Below are positions 55,021 to 62,870 of a stretch of DNA of 64,000 bases, one piece after another (position 1 is the stretch's first letter; every line of letters starts with the position of its first letter). The stretch is from assembly GCF_003697785.1 (NCBI RefSeq), contig NZ_QOKZ01000004.1, positions 248,001-312,000 on the forward strand, given 5' to 3'. Both the position numbers and the translations under genes were made by a program. The stretch comes from Paracoccus alkanivorans. GTDB taxonomy: Bacteria; Pseudomonadota; Alphaproteobacteria; Rhodobacterales; Rhodobacteraceae. Under the pieces are notes generated by a model, which saw only the letters and a program-made list of their open reading frames with translations, had not been told where the DNA came from and ran no database searches.

Positions 55021-55242
55021 ATGGGACTGTTTAGCGGAATCGGCAATGCCCTTGGCGGCGTCGGCAAGCTGCTTGGCGGCGTCACTCAGGCGCTGAAAGG
55101 GATCACCGGACTATTGAATTCGCCGTTCGGCTCGCTGCTGAAAATGGCCTTTCCGCCGCTTGCTCTGGCTGGCGGAGCCATGAATTTCGCTGGCATGCTG
55201 GGCAATCTTGCCGGCGGCATCGGCGGCGGCGCGAACTACTGA
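55021..55242 (+). CDS. 73-residue Gly-rich hydrophobic protein
   Basis: A small protein made of Gly/Leu/Ala-rich amphipathic and hydrophobic helices (LFSGIGNALGGVGKLLGGVT, then MAFPPLALAGGAMNFAGMLG). It has no classical signal peptide. ATG 55021 lies close after GGATGGAGAC. It resembles small secreted pore-like or translocator-like peptides. The N-terminus of the GDPH protein at 36633 has a related Gly/Phe/Leu pattern. Function unknown; a secreted structural or translocator role is possible. Confidence 0.65.
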   Translation: MGLFSGIGNALGGVGKLLGGVTQALKGITGLLNSPFGSLLKMAFPPLALAGGAMNFAGMLGNLAGGIGGGANY

Positions 55243-55345
55243 CGACCGTGCGGGAAAAGGGGATGGTCGCCAGCAACTTCCTCCGCTTTTCCCGCCATTC
55301 GCAGGGACAAAGCCCCGCGATCACACTGAAGGACCAAAGATTCCG

Positions 55346-55639
55346 ATGAGAAACGATCAGCCTGTTGCATGCCAGTTTCGTCCGCGCGTTGCCGCGGCGA
55401 TGATGGCATGGCTGCGCCGCCGGATGGTGATGCGCGCGGGCGGTCGTCTGGCCAATCCCCTTATCCGCCTTTCCCGGGCGGTAAGCTGCGCCCGCAAGGC
55501 GCAAAGGTTCCGGCTTTGCAACCCGGAACGTCGCTCCCTGACCATCCGCATGACCCTTGGACCGACCCCCTTTTCCGCCCTTGGCCTCGGCCTTGCAGGT
55601 GGTGGCGGCGGTAGTCCCGGATCCGCGGCCACGGTCTGA
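55346..55639 (+). CDS. 97-residue Arg-rich protein, type III operon
   Basis: An open frame that fills the 460-base gap before sctI. The protein is strongly basic (MMAWLRRRMVMRAGGRLANP) with a Gly-rich end (LGLGLAGGGGGSPGSAATV). AAGGA lies about twelve bases before ATG 55346. Codon use is GC-rich at third positions like the neighbours, but the protein is odd and other frames are also open. I accept it mainly because of position. Confidence 0.45.
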   Translation: MRNDQPVACQFRPRVAAAMMAWLRRRMVMRAGGRLANPLIRLSRAVSCARKAQRFRLCNPERRSLTIRMTLGPTPFSALGLGLAGGGGGSPGSAATV

Positions 55640-55704
55640 GATAGCGACATCCATGCCCGGACAGGGCTGAGCCCCGATTTTCCGTTTACCGAAAGGCCGA
55701 ACAG

Positions 55705-56055
55705 ATGGTCACCGCAGTTACAGCTTTTGCCAATGCGACAGGCAACACCACCGGTAACGCGACGATGCCGCAAGAGCCGGTGCTGAGCGAGATGGCACAA
55801 GCCACGCTTGAACGCCTGGGCCAGATGCACATGGAATTCAACCAAAGCGCCGAAACGCTGGAAGGCCATGTCGGACCGGCGGTCCGGCCAGCGGCTGGAA
55901 ACGAAGCCGACAGTCTGGCCCATGCGCTGGAATCCTTCGGTGAGTCCTTCCACACAGCCGCCCAGATCCAGAATCAGATCGTACAGTTCTCGATGGCAAC
56001 GTCGATCTCGCAAAGTCTCGGCAGCAATCTCAACAGCTTTCTGAAAGGGACCTGA
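55705..56055 (+). CDS. sctI: Type III inner rod protein SctI (NolB position)
   Basis: A 116-residue protein whose first ~20 residues are Thr/Asn/Ala-rich. The C-terminal helix QIQNQIVQFSMATSISQSLG followed by NSFLKGT matches the inner rod SctI pattern (Q..V..FS.A......G..L...). SctI links the export gate to the needle. It directly precedes sctJ, the position of nolB in rhizobial clusters. The ATG has a weak ribosome site. Confidence 0.75.
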   Translation: MVTAVTAFANATGNTTGNATMPQEPVLSEMAQATLERLGQMHMEFNQSAETLEGHVGPAVRPAAGNEADSLAHALESFGESFHTAAQIQNQIVQFSMATSISQSLGSNLNSFLKGT

Positions 56056-56079
56056 GGCCCGGAAGGTCCGATCATTCAC

Positions 56080-56874
56080 ATGCGCTGTATCCGTCTTGTC
56101 ACCGCGCTTTGCGTGCTTTGCGTTATCGCCGCCTGCAAGGCCGAACTCTATAGCGGCCTGACAGAGCGCGAAGCCAACGAAATGGTTGCCGCGCTTCTCG
56201 GAGCTAGCATCCCCGCATCCAAAATCAACGGCGCGGAAGGCGTCACCGTCATGGTCGATGAAGCGCGTTTTCCCGAAGCGATGGCACTTCTGGACGAGCG
56301 TGGCCTGCCGTCGCGCAAATATGAAAGCATGGGCGATATCTTCAGGAAAGAGGGGCTGGTCTCGTCGCCCACCGAGGAACGCGCCCGGATGATCTATGCG
56401 CTAAGCCAGGAATTATCGCGCACCGTGGCCGAGATCGACGGGGTTCTGTCGGCAAGGATTCATGTCGTCTTACCGGAATCGGACATGCTGGGACGCGATG
56501 TCAAACCGTCCTCTGCCTCGGTTTTCGTGCGCTATGCGCGCGGATCGAACGTCAGCGACTATGCCTCGCATATCAAGCTCCTGGTCGCCAATTCGATCGA
56601 GGGACTACTCTACGACAACATCACCGTGGTCATGGTTCCCGCGGCCGCCGATCAACAATCCGCTGAAGAGCCGGTCAGGTTTTCACAGGTATTGGGAATT
56701 TGGGTTCACCCCGGCTCCGCCCAGAGATTGTGGATAACCCTGGGTGGGTTGGCAGCGGCGGTAATCGTTGCTGTGGGGTTGGCATTGCTACCGGTTCTGC
56801 GCACCAGAATCTCGCGGTCGCCACGCGGCCCGGTAGCCGTCGCGGACGAGTTCGGTGAAGAGGGAGGAGTATGA
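56080..56874 (+). CDS. sctJ: Type III inner-membrane ring lipoprotein SctJ
   Basis: A 264-residue YscJ/FliF-type lipoprotein. The lipobox is CVIAAC (Cys19), followed by ELYSGLTEREANEMVAALL, the family's first ring motif. Internal landmarks are LSQELSRTVAEIDGVLSARI and VFVRYARGS. A C-terminal helix near 214-238 anchors it in the inner membrane. The stop overlaps the next gene (ATGA). Confidence 0.95.
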   Translation: MRCIRLVTALCVLCVIAACKAELYSGLTEREANEMVAALLGASIPASKINGAEGVTVMVDEARFPEAMALLDERGLPSRKYESMGDIFRKEGLVSSPTEERARMIYALSQELSRTVAEIDGVLSARIHVVLPESDMLGRDVKPSSASVFVRYARGSNVSDYASHIKLLVANSIEGLLYDNITVVMVPAAADQQSAEEPVRFSQVLGIWVHPGSAQRLWITLGGLAAAVIVAVGLALLPVLRTRISRSPRGPVAVADEFGEEGGV

Positions 56875-57512
56875 ATCAGCCTGCCGCCCGCCTCCGGATC
56901 GATCCCGCGCGGAGCCGCGTGGCACGCTTGCGCGCAAGGATCGTGGCGGCGCGGGCGGCGCGGCAACTTTCCGGAATTTCGAGCTCTGGCCGGGTTGCGG
57001 GCAGGCTGGGTGCCGGCCTTGAACCACTTGATCCGGCCATGGATTGCGGCAACCCTCATCTGTCCCTGATTCCCGAACCGGAACTGGCAGCGCGGGTGTT
57101 CGAGGCCGCCGCGGCGGCTCTGATGGCCGACGAAATCGCCCGTGCCATAAGGCCCGAACAGATCGCGGCGCTACCAGTCAGCGGGGAGGCCCGGGATTTC
57201 GCCCTTCGCCATCGTTCCTTGTCCCTTGACCGGCCCACAAGCGAGTTCGAACAGATCGTTCAGGAACTCGTATCGATCTGGGCTAGGGAACTGCCGGCGC
57301 CGCTCGACCGGGAATATGCTCCATCCGCCGCCACCCCGGAGCAGCCGGAGGCCGAGGAAACCCTCCCGCAACTAACTCTGTCTGGCGGCCAAAACCGGAA
57401 TGGATCCGTTACCCTGCCTCTGGCGAATGCGCCTGCCCGGTCCCGACGGCATGCCGCGGCCCTGACCGCAGCGATGGCCGCCATCACCTCTTCGGAGGAG
57501 GCATCACCATGA
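56871..57512 (+). CDS. SctK-position sorting platform protein (NolU-like)
   Basis: A 213-residue soluble protein, Arg-rich at the start and Pro/Glu-rich at the end. LIPEPELAARVFEAAAAALM and FALRHRSLSLDR are the central helices. It lies between sctJ and sctL, where rhizobia have nolU, which is the SctK equivalent linking the ring to the cytoplasmic sorting platform. SctK proteins vary a lot, so the call rests on position plus general pattern. Confidence 0.6.
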   Translation: MNQPAARLRIDPARSRVARLRARIVAARAARQLSGISSSGRVAGRLGAGLEPLDPAMDCGNPHLSLIPEPELAARVFEAAAAALMADEIARAIRPEQIAALPVSGEARDFALRHRSLSLDRPTSEFEQIVQELVSIWARELPAPLDREYAPSAATPEQPEAEETLPQLTLSGGQNRNGSVTLPLANAPARSRRHAAALTAAMAAITSSEEASP

Positions 57513-58114
57513 CCGCCAGCCGCATTCTTCGCCGTGAAGAGATCGGAAGGCTGCGCGAGGCGGACCGGATCCTGCACGAGGCCGAGCAAACCCGAAGATC
57601 CAGCCATGAGGACGCGGCCCGGCTGGAAAAGAGCATTGTCGGCGAGGCGCGTTTGCAGGCCTTGCGCGAGTCGACCCGCACCGCGTCACGGCTGATCGCC
57701 AAGGCAGAAGAAGCCGCCCAGACCCGCCTGCGCAACATGGAACCCGAGCTTGCGCGGCTGGTGGCCCAGACGGTGCGCAGCATATTGGGCGCTTTCGAAC
57801 CCGAGGAACTATCCTATCGCACGGCTTTGCAAGCGCTCCGGCAATTGCGCGATCATCGGCGGGGGCGTGTCTTTGCCGCGCCCGACACAGTTGGCCCGGT
57901 GCGCCGTGCGGTGGAGGAGGTCGGCACCGAGGGACCCGAGATTCTTTCGGTCATCCCCGATCCCGCCCTGGAACCGGGCCGCGCGTTCCTGACCAGCGAT
58001 CACGGCAGCGCCGAGATCGGCCCTGCCGCATTGACCGACCGTGCACTGCGTCCATGGGAAGAACATGCGGACGGCCGTTCATTGCCCCCGGACCGAGAAG
58101 GCCACGAGCCGTGA
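57509..58114 (+). CDS. sctL: Type III ATPase stator SctL
   Basis: A 201-residue FliH/YscL-like protein. The N-terminal ~90 residues form a charged coiled coil. The C-terminal part reads VRSILGAFEPEELSYRTALQ, a typical stator fold. It regulates SctN and links it to SctQ. It overlaps the previous gene by ATGA and sctN by GTGA. Confidence 0.88.
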   Translation: MTASRILRREEIGRLREADRILHEAEQTRRSSHEDAARLEKSIVGEARLQALRESTRTASRLIAKAEEAAQTRLRNMEPELARLVAQTVRSILGAFEPEELSYRTALQALRQLRDHRRGRVFAAPDTVGPVRRAVEEVGTEGPEILSVIPDPALEPGRAFLTSDHGSAEIGPAALTDRALRPWEEHADGRSLPPDREGHEP

Positions 58115-59439
58115 ACGAAAGCGTCACCGATCCTCTGCTGGCACAGCTTCGTGCGCGCGCCGAACGTATCGAAACGATCGAACTGCGTGGCCGTATCACG
58201 CGCATCTCGGGCTGCGTCCTGCATGCCCGCATGGCCGATGGCCGCATCGGCGAGGAATGCCTGCTGCGCGATCCGGTAAGCAAGGTTGAAACCACGGCCG
58301 AGATCATCGGCTTCGACGGCGAAGAAACCATCCTCGCCCCCGCGGGTGACATACGCGGCCTGTCCTCCCGAACCGAAGTCATGCCGACGGGCGCCGAACC
58401 GCTCGGACCGGCAGGACCGGATCTGTTGGGCCGGGTGGTGGACGGCTTTGGCAACGCGCTGGATGGCGGCCCCGCCGTGGCAGGCCGTGTCCCCCTGAAT
58501 GCCGGGCCTCCGCCACCCCTGTCACGCCCGATCATAGATACTCCCTTCGTGACCGGGCTGCGCTCTGTCGACGGATTGCTGACCATGGGAGAAGGTCAGC
58601 GCATGGGCATTTTCGGTGCGGCGGGGGTCGGCAAATCGACATTGCTATCGCAGATCATCCGCGGAGCCGGGGCCGATGCCATCGTTCTGGGCCTGATCGG
58701 CGAGCGCGGCCGCGAGGTGGCCGAATTCCTGGAACGCGACCTTGGCAGCGAAGGCCGCCGGCGCGCTGCCGTCTTCGTCGCGACCTCGGATCGCCCGGCG
58801 ACCGAACGGCTGCGCGCGGCACTTGCGGCGACGGCCTGCGCCGAGGAATTCCGCCGTCGGGGAATGCGTGTGCTTCTGCTGATCGACAGCGTCACACGGG
58901 TCGCCCGCGCCCTGCGCGAAATCGGCCTGTCTGCAGGCGAGCCACCCGTCAGGCGAGGCTTTCCCCCTTCTGTATTCGCCAATCTGCCACGTCTGGTCGA
59001 ACGCCCCGGGCGGACCGGCGAGGGTGTCATCACCGCCATCTATACAGTGCTGGTCGAAGGCGACGACGACGCCTCTGATCCGGTCGCCGACGAGATGCGC
59101 AGCCTGCTAGACGGGCATATCATCCTGTCGCGCGATCTTGCGGCGCGCGGCCATTACCCGGCCATCGATATTCTGCGCAGCAAGAGTCGCGTCGTGTCCG
59201 CCGTCGCAACCCCTGAACAGCTTGCGCATAGCCAGCGCGTTGCCACCCGGCTAGCCAAGCTGGAAGAAATCGAAATCCTGGTGCAGGTCGGCGAGTATCG
59301 CGAGGGTTCCGATCCGCTGGCCGACGAGGCGCTGCAAATGCGCGAGCGGACCGATGCGTTTTTGCGGCAGACGGTGGCCGAACGCAGTTCTCTCGAGGTC
59401 ACGCTGGCGGCGCTGGCTGAGCTTGGACGACAATCATGA
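58111..59439 (+). CDS. sctN: Type III secretion ATPase SctN
   Basis: A 442-residue FliI/YscN-type ATPase that unfolds and releases substrates. Walker A is GAAGVGKST near 168-176. GERGREVAEFLE, DSVTRVARALREIGLSAGEPP and the C-terminal RDLAARGHYPAIDILRSKSR are family signatures. GTG 58111 (VNESVTDPLL) overlaps the sctL stop; an ATG at 58054 would add 19 residues inside sctL. Separation from flagellar FliI is by context. Confidence 0.96.
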   Translation: MNESVTDPLLAQLRARAERIETIELRGRITRISGCVLHARMADGRIGEECLLRDPVSKVETTAEIIGFDGEETILAPAGDIRGLSSRTEVMPTGAEPLGPAGPDLLGRVVDGFGNALDGGPAVAGRVPLNAGPPPPLSRPIIDTPFVTGLRSVDGLLTMGEGQRMGIFGAAGVGKSTLLSQIIRGAGADAIVLGLIGERGREVAEFLERDLGSEGRRRAAVFVATSDRPATERLRAALAATACAEEFRRRGMRVLLLIDSVTRVARALREIGLSAGEPPVRRGFPPSVFANLPRLVERPGRTGEGVITAIYTVLVEGDDDASDPVADEMRSLLDGHIILSRDLAARGHYPAIDILRSKSRVVSAVATPEQLAHSQRVATRLAKLEEIEILVQVGEYREGSDPLADEALQMRERTDAFLRQTVAERSSLEVTLAALAELGRQS

Positions 59440-59933
59440 AGGCGAAACTGCGGCAGGCAAACAAGCTTTTACAATTAGCCGAACTGCGCGAAGGATTGGC
59501 GCAACGCGAGGTCGCTGCAGCGGCTGCCGTGCTGTCGGATCGTGCGCAGGATGTGGCGGCCCGGGAGGCCGAGGCCCGGAAACTGGCCCATATTCAGGCC
59601 GAGCGTCGGGAGACCTTGCGTAATCCGATGATCGGTTCTGCACAACTGCGCGGCTCCCTGGCCGCCGTTCTGACCACGTTCGAGGCGGACCGCCAACGCG
59701 AAAGCGAGGCGGAATTGGCTCTGCAAGAGGCCGAGACAAGGCGGCGCGAGGCAGAAACAGAACTGGTCGATGCACGCCGCGGTCTGCTGCGGGCCAGACG
59801 GCAGACGGAAAAACGCCACCGGATACGAATTCCGCTGGCCGATGCGCTCATCAGGGCCGCCGATCGCCGGGATGAAACCGAAATGGAGGAAAACCGCGGT
59901 TTCAGGCACCGCCCGAATTCTGCGGGGGAATAA
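59436..59933 (+). CDS. sctO: Type III stalk protein SctO
   Basis: A 165-residue coiled-coil protein of the FliJ/YscO type that couples the ATPase to SctV. It is almost entirely charged helix (REGLAQREVAAAAAVLSDRA; ESEAELALQEAETRRREAET). It overlaps sctN by ATGA and ends in TAATG with sctQ. Position equals y4yJ in rhizobia. Confidence 0.85.
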   Translation: MKAKLRQANKLLQLAELREGLAQREVAAAAAVLSDRAQDVAAREAEARKLAHIQAERRETLRNPMIGSAQLRGSLAAVLTTFEADRQRESEAELALQEAETRRREAETELVDARRGLLRARRQTEKRHRIRIPLADALIRAADRRDETEMEENRGFRHRPNSAGE

Positions 59934-61123
59934 TGATGACCGATCCCTCCGAGATGTCGTTCCTGTCCACCGGCCGGCTGGTTCTGGAAGATGCGCATCG
60001 AGTTGTGCCTCCGGAGGTCGCTTCGGGTCCGGCGGTGCTGTCCCGACGACGGCAAAGCCTTGCACTGGCAACCGCCCAGAACCGGCTTTGCGGGCACCGG
60101 ACTCCCATCTCGTTACGCGTCGGTGGTGCCGCGATACAGGCGGCATTGACAGAAGCGGTGGATTCGCCTGCGCAAGGTGCATGGCTTGAACTGGAGATAG
60201 ACGGGCATCCCGCACATATCGGCCTTTCCTGGGGGACTGTGCGGCGAATGACGGGCCTGCCTCTGGAAAGCGCCGATCCGGTCGACGCTGCGGTCCTGTT
60301 TGAAGAGGCGCTTTCAACATGGCTGGACGGGATCGAAGAGCAGACCGGCCTGACTGTCCGGTTTCGGCGATTCTCCCACGCAGAACCCGTTTGCGAGGCC
60401 CTGCGGCTTGGCCTGCGTGCCGAGGTCGTCCAGCGCCCCGCCGCAAGGTCGATCCACCTGCACATGCCCCTGATCCTGTCTGAACCGGCCGCCAATTCGT
60501 TGGCACCCGTATTGTCGCGGTGGAATACCATCCGCCCGGAGACGCTCCCCCTGTATCTTCGCCTTGCCGTCGAGATAGAGACAACGCGCCTGAGCATGGT
60601 CGAACTGCGCAGTCTGAACCCCGGTGACGCACTGGTCCTTGCCGACCTTCCCTCAACCGCAAGCCTGGTTCTCGAAGAGCAGTTCATCGCATCCGCCCAA
60701 GCCGCCGGCGACGGCCTCCTGCCAACGATGTGGAGAATGACCGGCAGGTTCCGCCCGCGACAATCCGGCAAGCCATTTCAAACGGGAACCAAGGAACTCA
60801 TGTCAGAACAAGAGCAGCACCCCTCGCATGACGATCAGCAACGCCCGGAGACCGGATCACCGGAACCCGCACCCCGGCACTCCCTGGCAATTGCCGGTAG
60901 TTTCGATGCGCTGGAGATCCGGCTTTCATTCCGGCTCGGCGAACGCCTCATGTCATTGGCCGAGTTGCGGCGGGCCGGCCCCGGGACCATTGTCACCCTG
61001 GATCGCCCGGACGGGGCGATGGTCGATATCGTCGCCAATGGGCAGTTGATCGGCACAGGAGAGGTCATCTCGGTCGCCGGGCAGCGAGCGGTCGAGATTC
61101 GCAGCCTGTTCAGCAACGAGTGA
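59933..61123 (+). CDS. sctQ: Type III C-ring/sorting platform protein SctQ
   Basis: A 396-residue protein with two SPOA domains: residues ~210-275 (LAVEIETTRLSMVELRSLNP) and ~322-393 (LSFRLGERLMSLAELRRAGP). A hydrophilic linker (about 276-320) joins them. The start ATG overlaps the sctO stop by one base. Inside the linker ATG 60800 (Met290) has AAGGA four bases upstream, so a short SctQ-C product of 107 residues is likely. Confidence 0.92.
   Translation: MMTDPSEMSFLSTGRLVLEDAHRVVPPEVASGPAVLSRRRQSLALATAQNRLCGHRTPISLRVGGAAIQAALTEAVDSPAQGAWLELEIDGHPAHIGLSWGTVRRMTGLPLESADPVDAAVLFEEALSTWLDGIEEQTGLTVRFRRFSHAEPVCEALRLGLRAEVVQRPAARSIHLHMPLILSEPAANSLAPVLSRWNTIRPETLPLYLRLAVEIETTRLSMVELRSLNPGDALVLADLPSTASLVLEEQFIASAQAAGDGLLPTMWRMTGRFRPRQSGKPFQTGTKELMSEQEQHPSHDDQQRPETGSPEPAPRHSLAIAGSFDALEIRLSFRLGERLMSLAELRRAGPGTIVTLDRPDGAMVDIVANGQLIGTGEVISVAGQRAVEIRSLFSNE
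60800..61123 (+). CDS. Candidate internal translation product SctQ-C
   Basis: In-frame ATG 60800 within sctQ is preceded by AAGGA at 60791-60795. It would produce the linker and the second SPOA domain only (107 residues). Yersinia YscQ, Salmonella SpaO and Shigella Spa33 make the same short form, which assembles with the full protein. Confidence 0.5.
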   Translation: MSEQEQHPSHDDQQRPETGSPEPAPRHSLAIAGSFDALEIRLSFRLGERLMSLAELRRAGPGTIVTLDRPDGAMVDIVANGQLIGTGEVISVAGQRAVEIRSLFSNE

Positions 61124-61785
61124 CGGCTGCCATGGAAAGCCCCTTTCCATTGCTGATCGCTGCCGCCGGACTGATGATCGTGCCGTTCCTGGTCGTCAGC
61201 CTGACCGCTTTCGTCAAGATCGCGGTCGTGCTTTTCCTTGTGCGCAGCGCGCTTGGTATCCAGCAGACTCCTCCGAATCTTGTGCTTTACGGGGTTACCA
61301 TAGTTCTGACCGGCTATGTCATGTCGCCCGTCATAGCCGCTTCATTCTCTGCGATGACTGATGGCGGCACGATAACCACGCTGCCCGCCCCCTCGGAATG
61401 GCCCGAGATAATCCGGAGGGGACTGGGACCGATACGCGATTTCCTGACCCGTTTCACCACTCCGGAGGACCGCGCCTTCTTCCTGTCCGCAGCCGAGGAA
61501 ATGCACGCGGCAACCACCGTCAGCCCCACCGAGCAGGATATCTTCATCCTCGCGCCGGCCTTTGTCACGGCCGAGTTGACCCGGGCCTTCGAGATCGGCG
61601 TGCTGCTGTATCTGCCCTTTATCGTGGTCGATCTGGTCATCACCAATATCCTGACCGCGATGGGAATGATGATGGTCTCTCCGATGGTCATCTCGCTGCC
61701 TTTCAAACTGCTGCTTTTCGTCGCCGTGGACGGCTGGTCGCGGCTGACCCACGGGCTGGTCATGAGCTATGTTTCGGGGGGGTGA
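61120..61785 (+). CDS. sctR: Type III export apparatus protein SctR
   Basis: A 221-residue FliP/YscR-family membrane protein with four helices. Signatures are SLTAFVKIAVVLFLVRSALG, AFVTAELTRAFEIGVLLYLPF and VDLVITNILTAMGMMMVSP. The start is GTG 61120 (GTGA overlap with sctQ) or ATG 61132. SctR, S and T build the export entry portal. Confidence 0.96.
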   Translation: MTAAMESPFPLLIAAAGLMIVPFLVVSLTAFVKIAVVLFLVRSALGIQQTPPNLVLYGVTIVLTGYVMSPVIAASFSAMTDGGTITTLPAPSEWPEIIRRGLGPIRDFLTRFTTPEDRAFFLSAAEEMHAATTVSPTEQDIFILAPAFVTAELTRAFEIGVLLYLPFIVVDLVITNILTAMGMMMVSPMVISLPFKLLLFVAVDGWSRLTHGLVMSYVSGG

Positions 61786-62040
61786 ATGCAGCTATACCAG
61801 GCGTTGAACCATGCGATGATCCTTGTGCTGCAACTGTCATTGCCGGTCATCATCGCCGCAACGGCGGTCGGGCTGATCATCGGGCTGATCCAGGCGCTGA
61901 CGCAGATACAGGACCAGACACTGCCCCATGCGGTCAAATTGCTGGCGGCAGCGGGGGTTATCATCATCCTCGGAGCCGGATTGTCGATGCGGCTGGTGTC
62001 TTTCGCGACCGAGATGTTTTCAAGAATCGCCTCGGGATGA
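61786..62040 (+). CDS. sctS: Type III export apparatus protein SctS
   Basis: An 84-residue FliQ/YscS-family hairpin of two helices (ILVLQLSLPVIIAATAVGLI, then LIQALTQIQDQTLPHAVKLL). It begins right after the sctR stop and overlaps sctT by ATGA. Complete. Confidence 0.96.
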   Translation: MQLYQALNHAMILVLQLSLPVIIAATAVGLIIGLIQALTQIQDQTLPHAVKLLAAAGVIIILGAGLSMRLVSFATEMFSRIASG

Positions 62041-62870
62041 GCGGGGCGGATGGCATATTCGGGCCACTGCCGGGCGGTTTGGCCGGAGTCCTGCTGCTGC
62101 TGGCCATCGTGGGCGCGCGCCCGATGGGCTTTGTCATGCTCAACCCGGTATTCGGACGTTTCGGCATCAGCAGCGGATTGTTGCGCGGCGCTGTGATGAT
62201 CGCCCTTCTCTCACCGGTTCTGCCGGCCGCAGCCGTTCAGGCCGCAGAGAACCCCCTGATTCTTTCGCCTACCGTCGTGCCCGGGCTGATCCTGGGCGAG
62301 CTTTTGATCGGCGCGCTTCTCGGGCTGTTGACCGGACTGCCCTTCTGGGCGGCGTTGGCTGCCGGAGACTTCATCGATAACCAGCGCAGCGCCGCGATGG
62401 CAAATCTTTTCGATCCGCAATCCTCGACCGAGAGCAGCATTACCGGAACGCTGCTTTTCCTGTGTTGCCTGCTGGTGCTGGCCGCCGAGAATGTGCTGTT
62501 TCCCGTGGTCTTCGGCCCGATCATGGAAAGCTACAGGCTGTTCCCGGTCATGTCGGGCCTTTCCCTGCCGGATCCGCGCCAGGGCGCATTGGTCCTGCAA
62601 CTGCTGGATCATCTCTTCCGCGCCGGCTTGTTGCTGGCACTGCCGATCATCATTCCCCTGTTGCTGACCGAGCTCGTCCTGGTGGTGGCAACCAAATATA
62701 TGCAGCAGATAAACGCGATGTTTCTTGCCATGTCGGTCAAGCAAGCGGTGAACGCGGTGCTGATGCTGATTTATGCCACCGTTCTGGCCCGTTATGTCAT
62801 GGACGAGATCGGACGGGGGCCCTTCTCTGCCGGTGCGCTCGGACCGTTTCTTCGCGGAGTGGTGGAATGA
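62037..62870 (+). CDS. sctT: Type III export apparatus protein SctT
   Basis: A 277-residue FliR/YscT-family membrane protein with about six helices. Signatures include GARPMGFVMLNPVFGRFGIS, GDFIDNQRSAAMANLFDPQS and LAMSVKQAVNAVLMLIYATV. ATG 62037 overlaps the sctS stop; a longer open frame upstream is a shadow of sctR/S. It overlaps sctU by ATGA. Confidence 0.95.
   Translation: MSGADGIFGPLPGGLAGVLLLLAIVGARPMGFVMLNPVFGRFGISSGLLRGAVMIALLSPVLPAAAVQAAENPLILSPTVVPGLILGELLIGALLGLLTGLPFWAALAAGDFIDNQRSAAMANLFDPQSSTESSITGTLLFLCCLLVLAAENVLFPVVFGPIMESYRLFPVMSGLSLPDPRQGALVLQLLDHLFRAGLLLALPIIIPLLLTELVLVVATKYMQQINAMFLAMSVKQAVNAVLMLIYATVLARYVMDEIGRGPFSAGALGPFLRGVVE

Noticed and set aside
55357..56079. 240-codon minus-strand frame opposite sctI and the Arg-rich gene
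   Set aside because: It would run against the operon and cover sctI, which has a recognisable C-terminal pattern.
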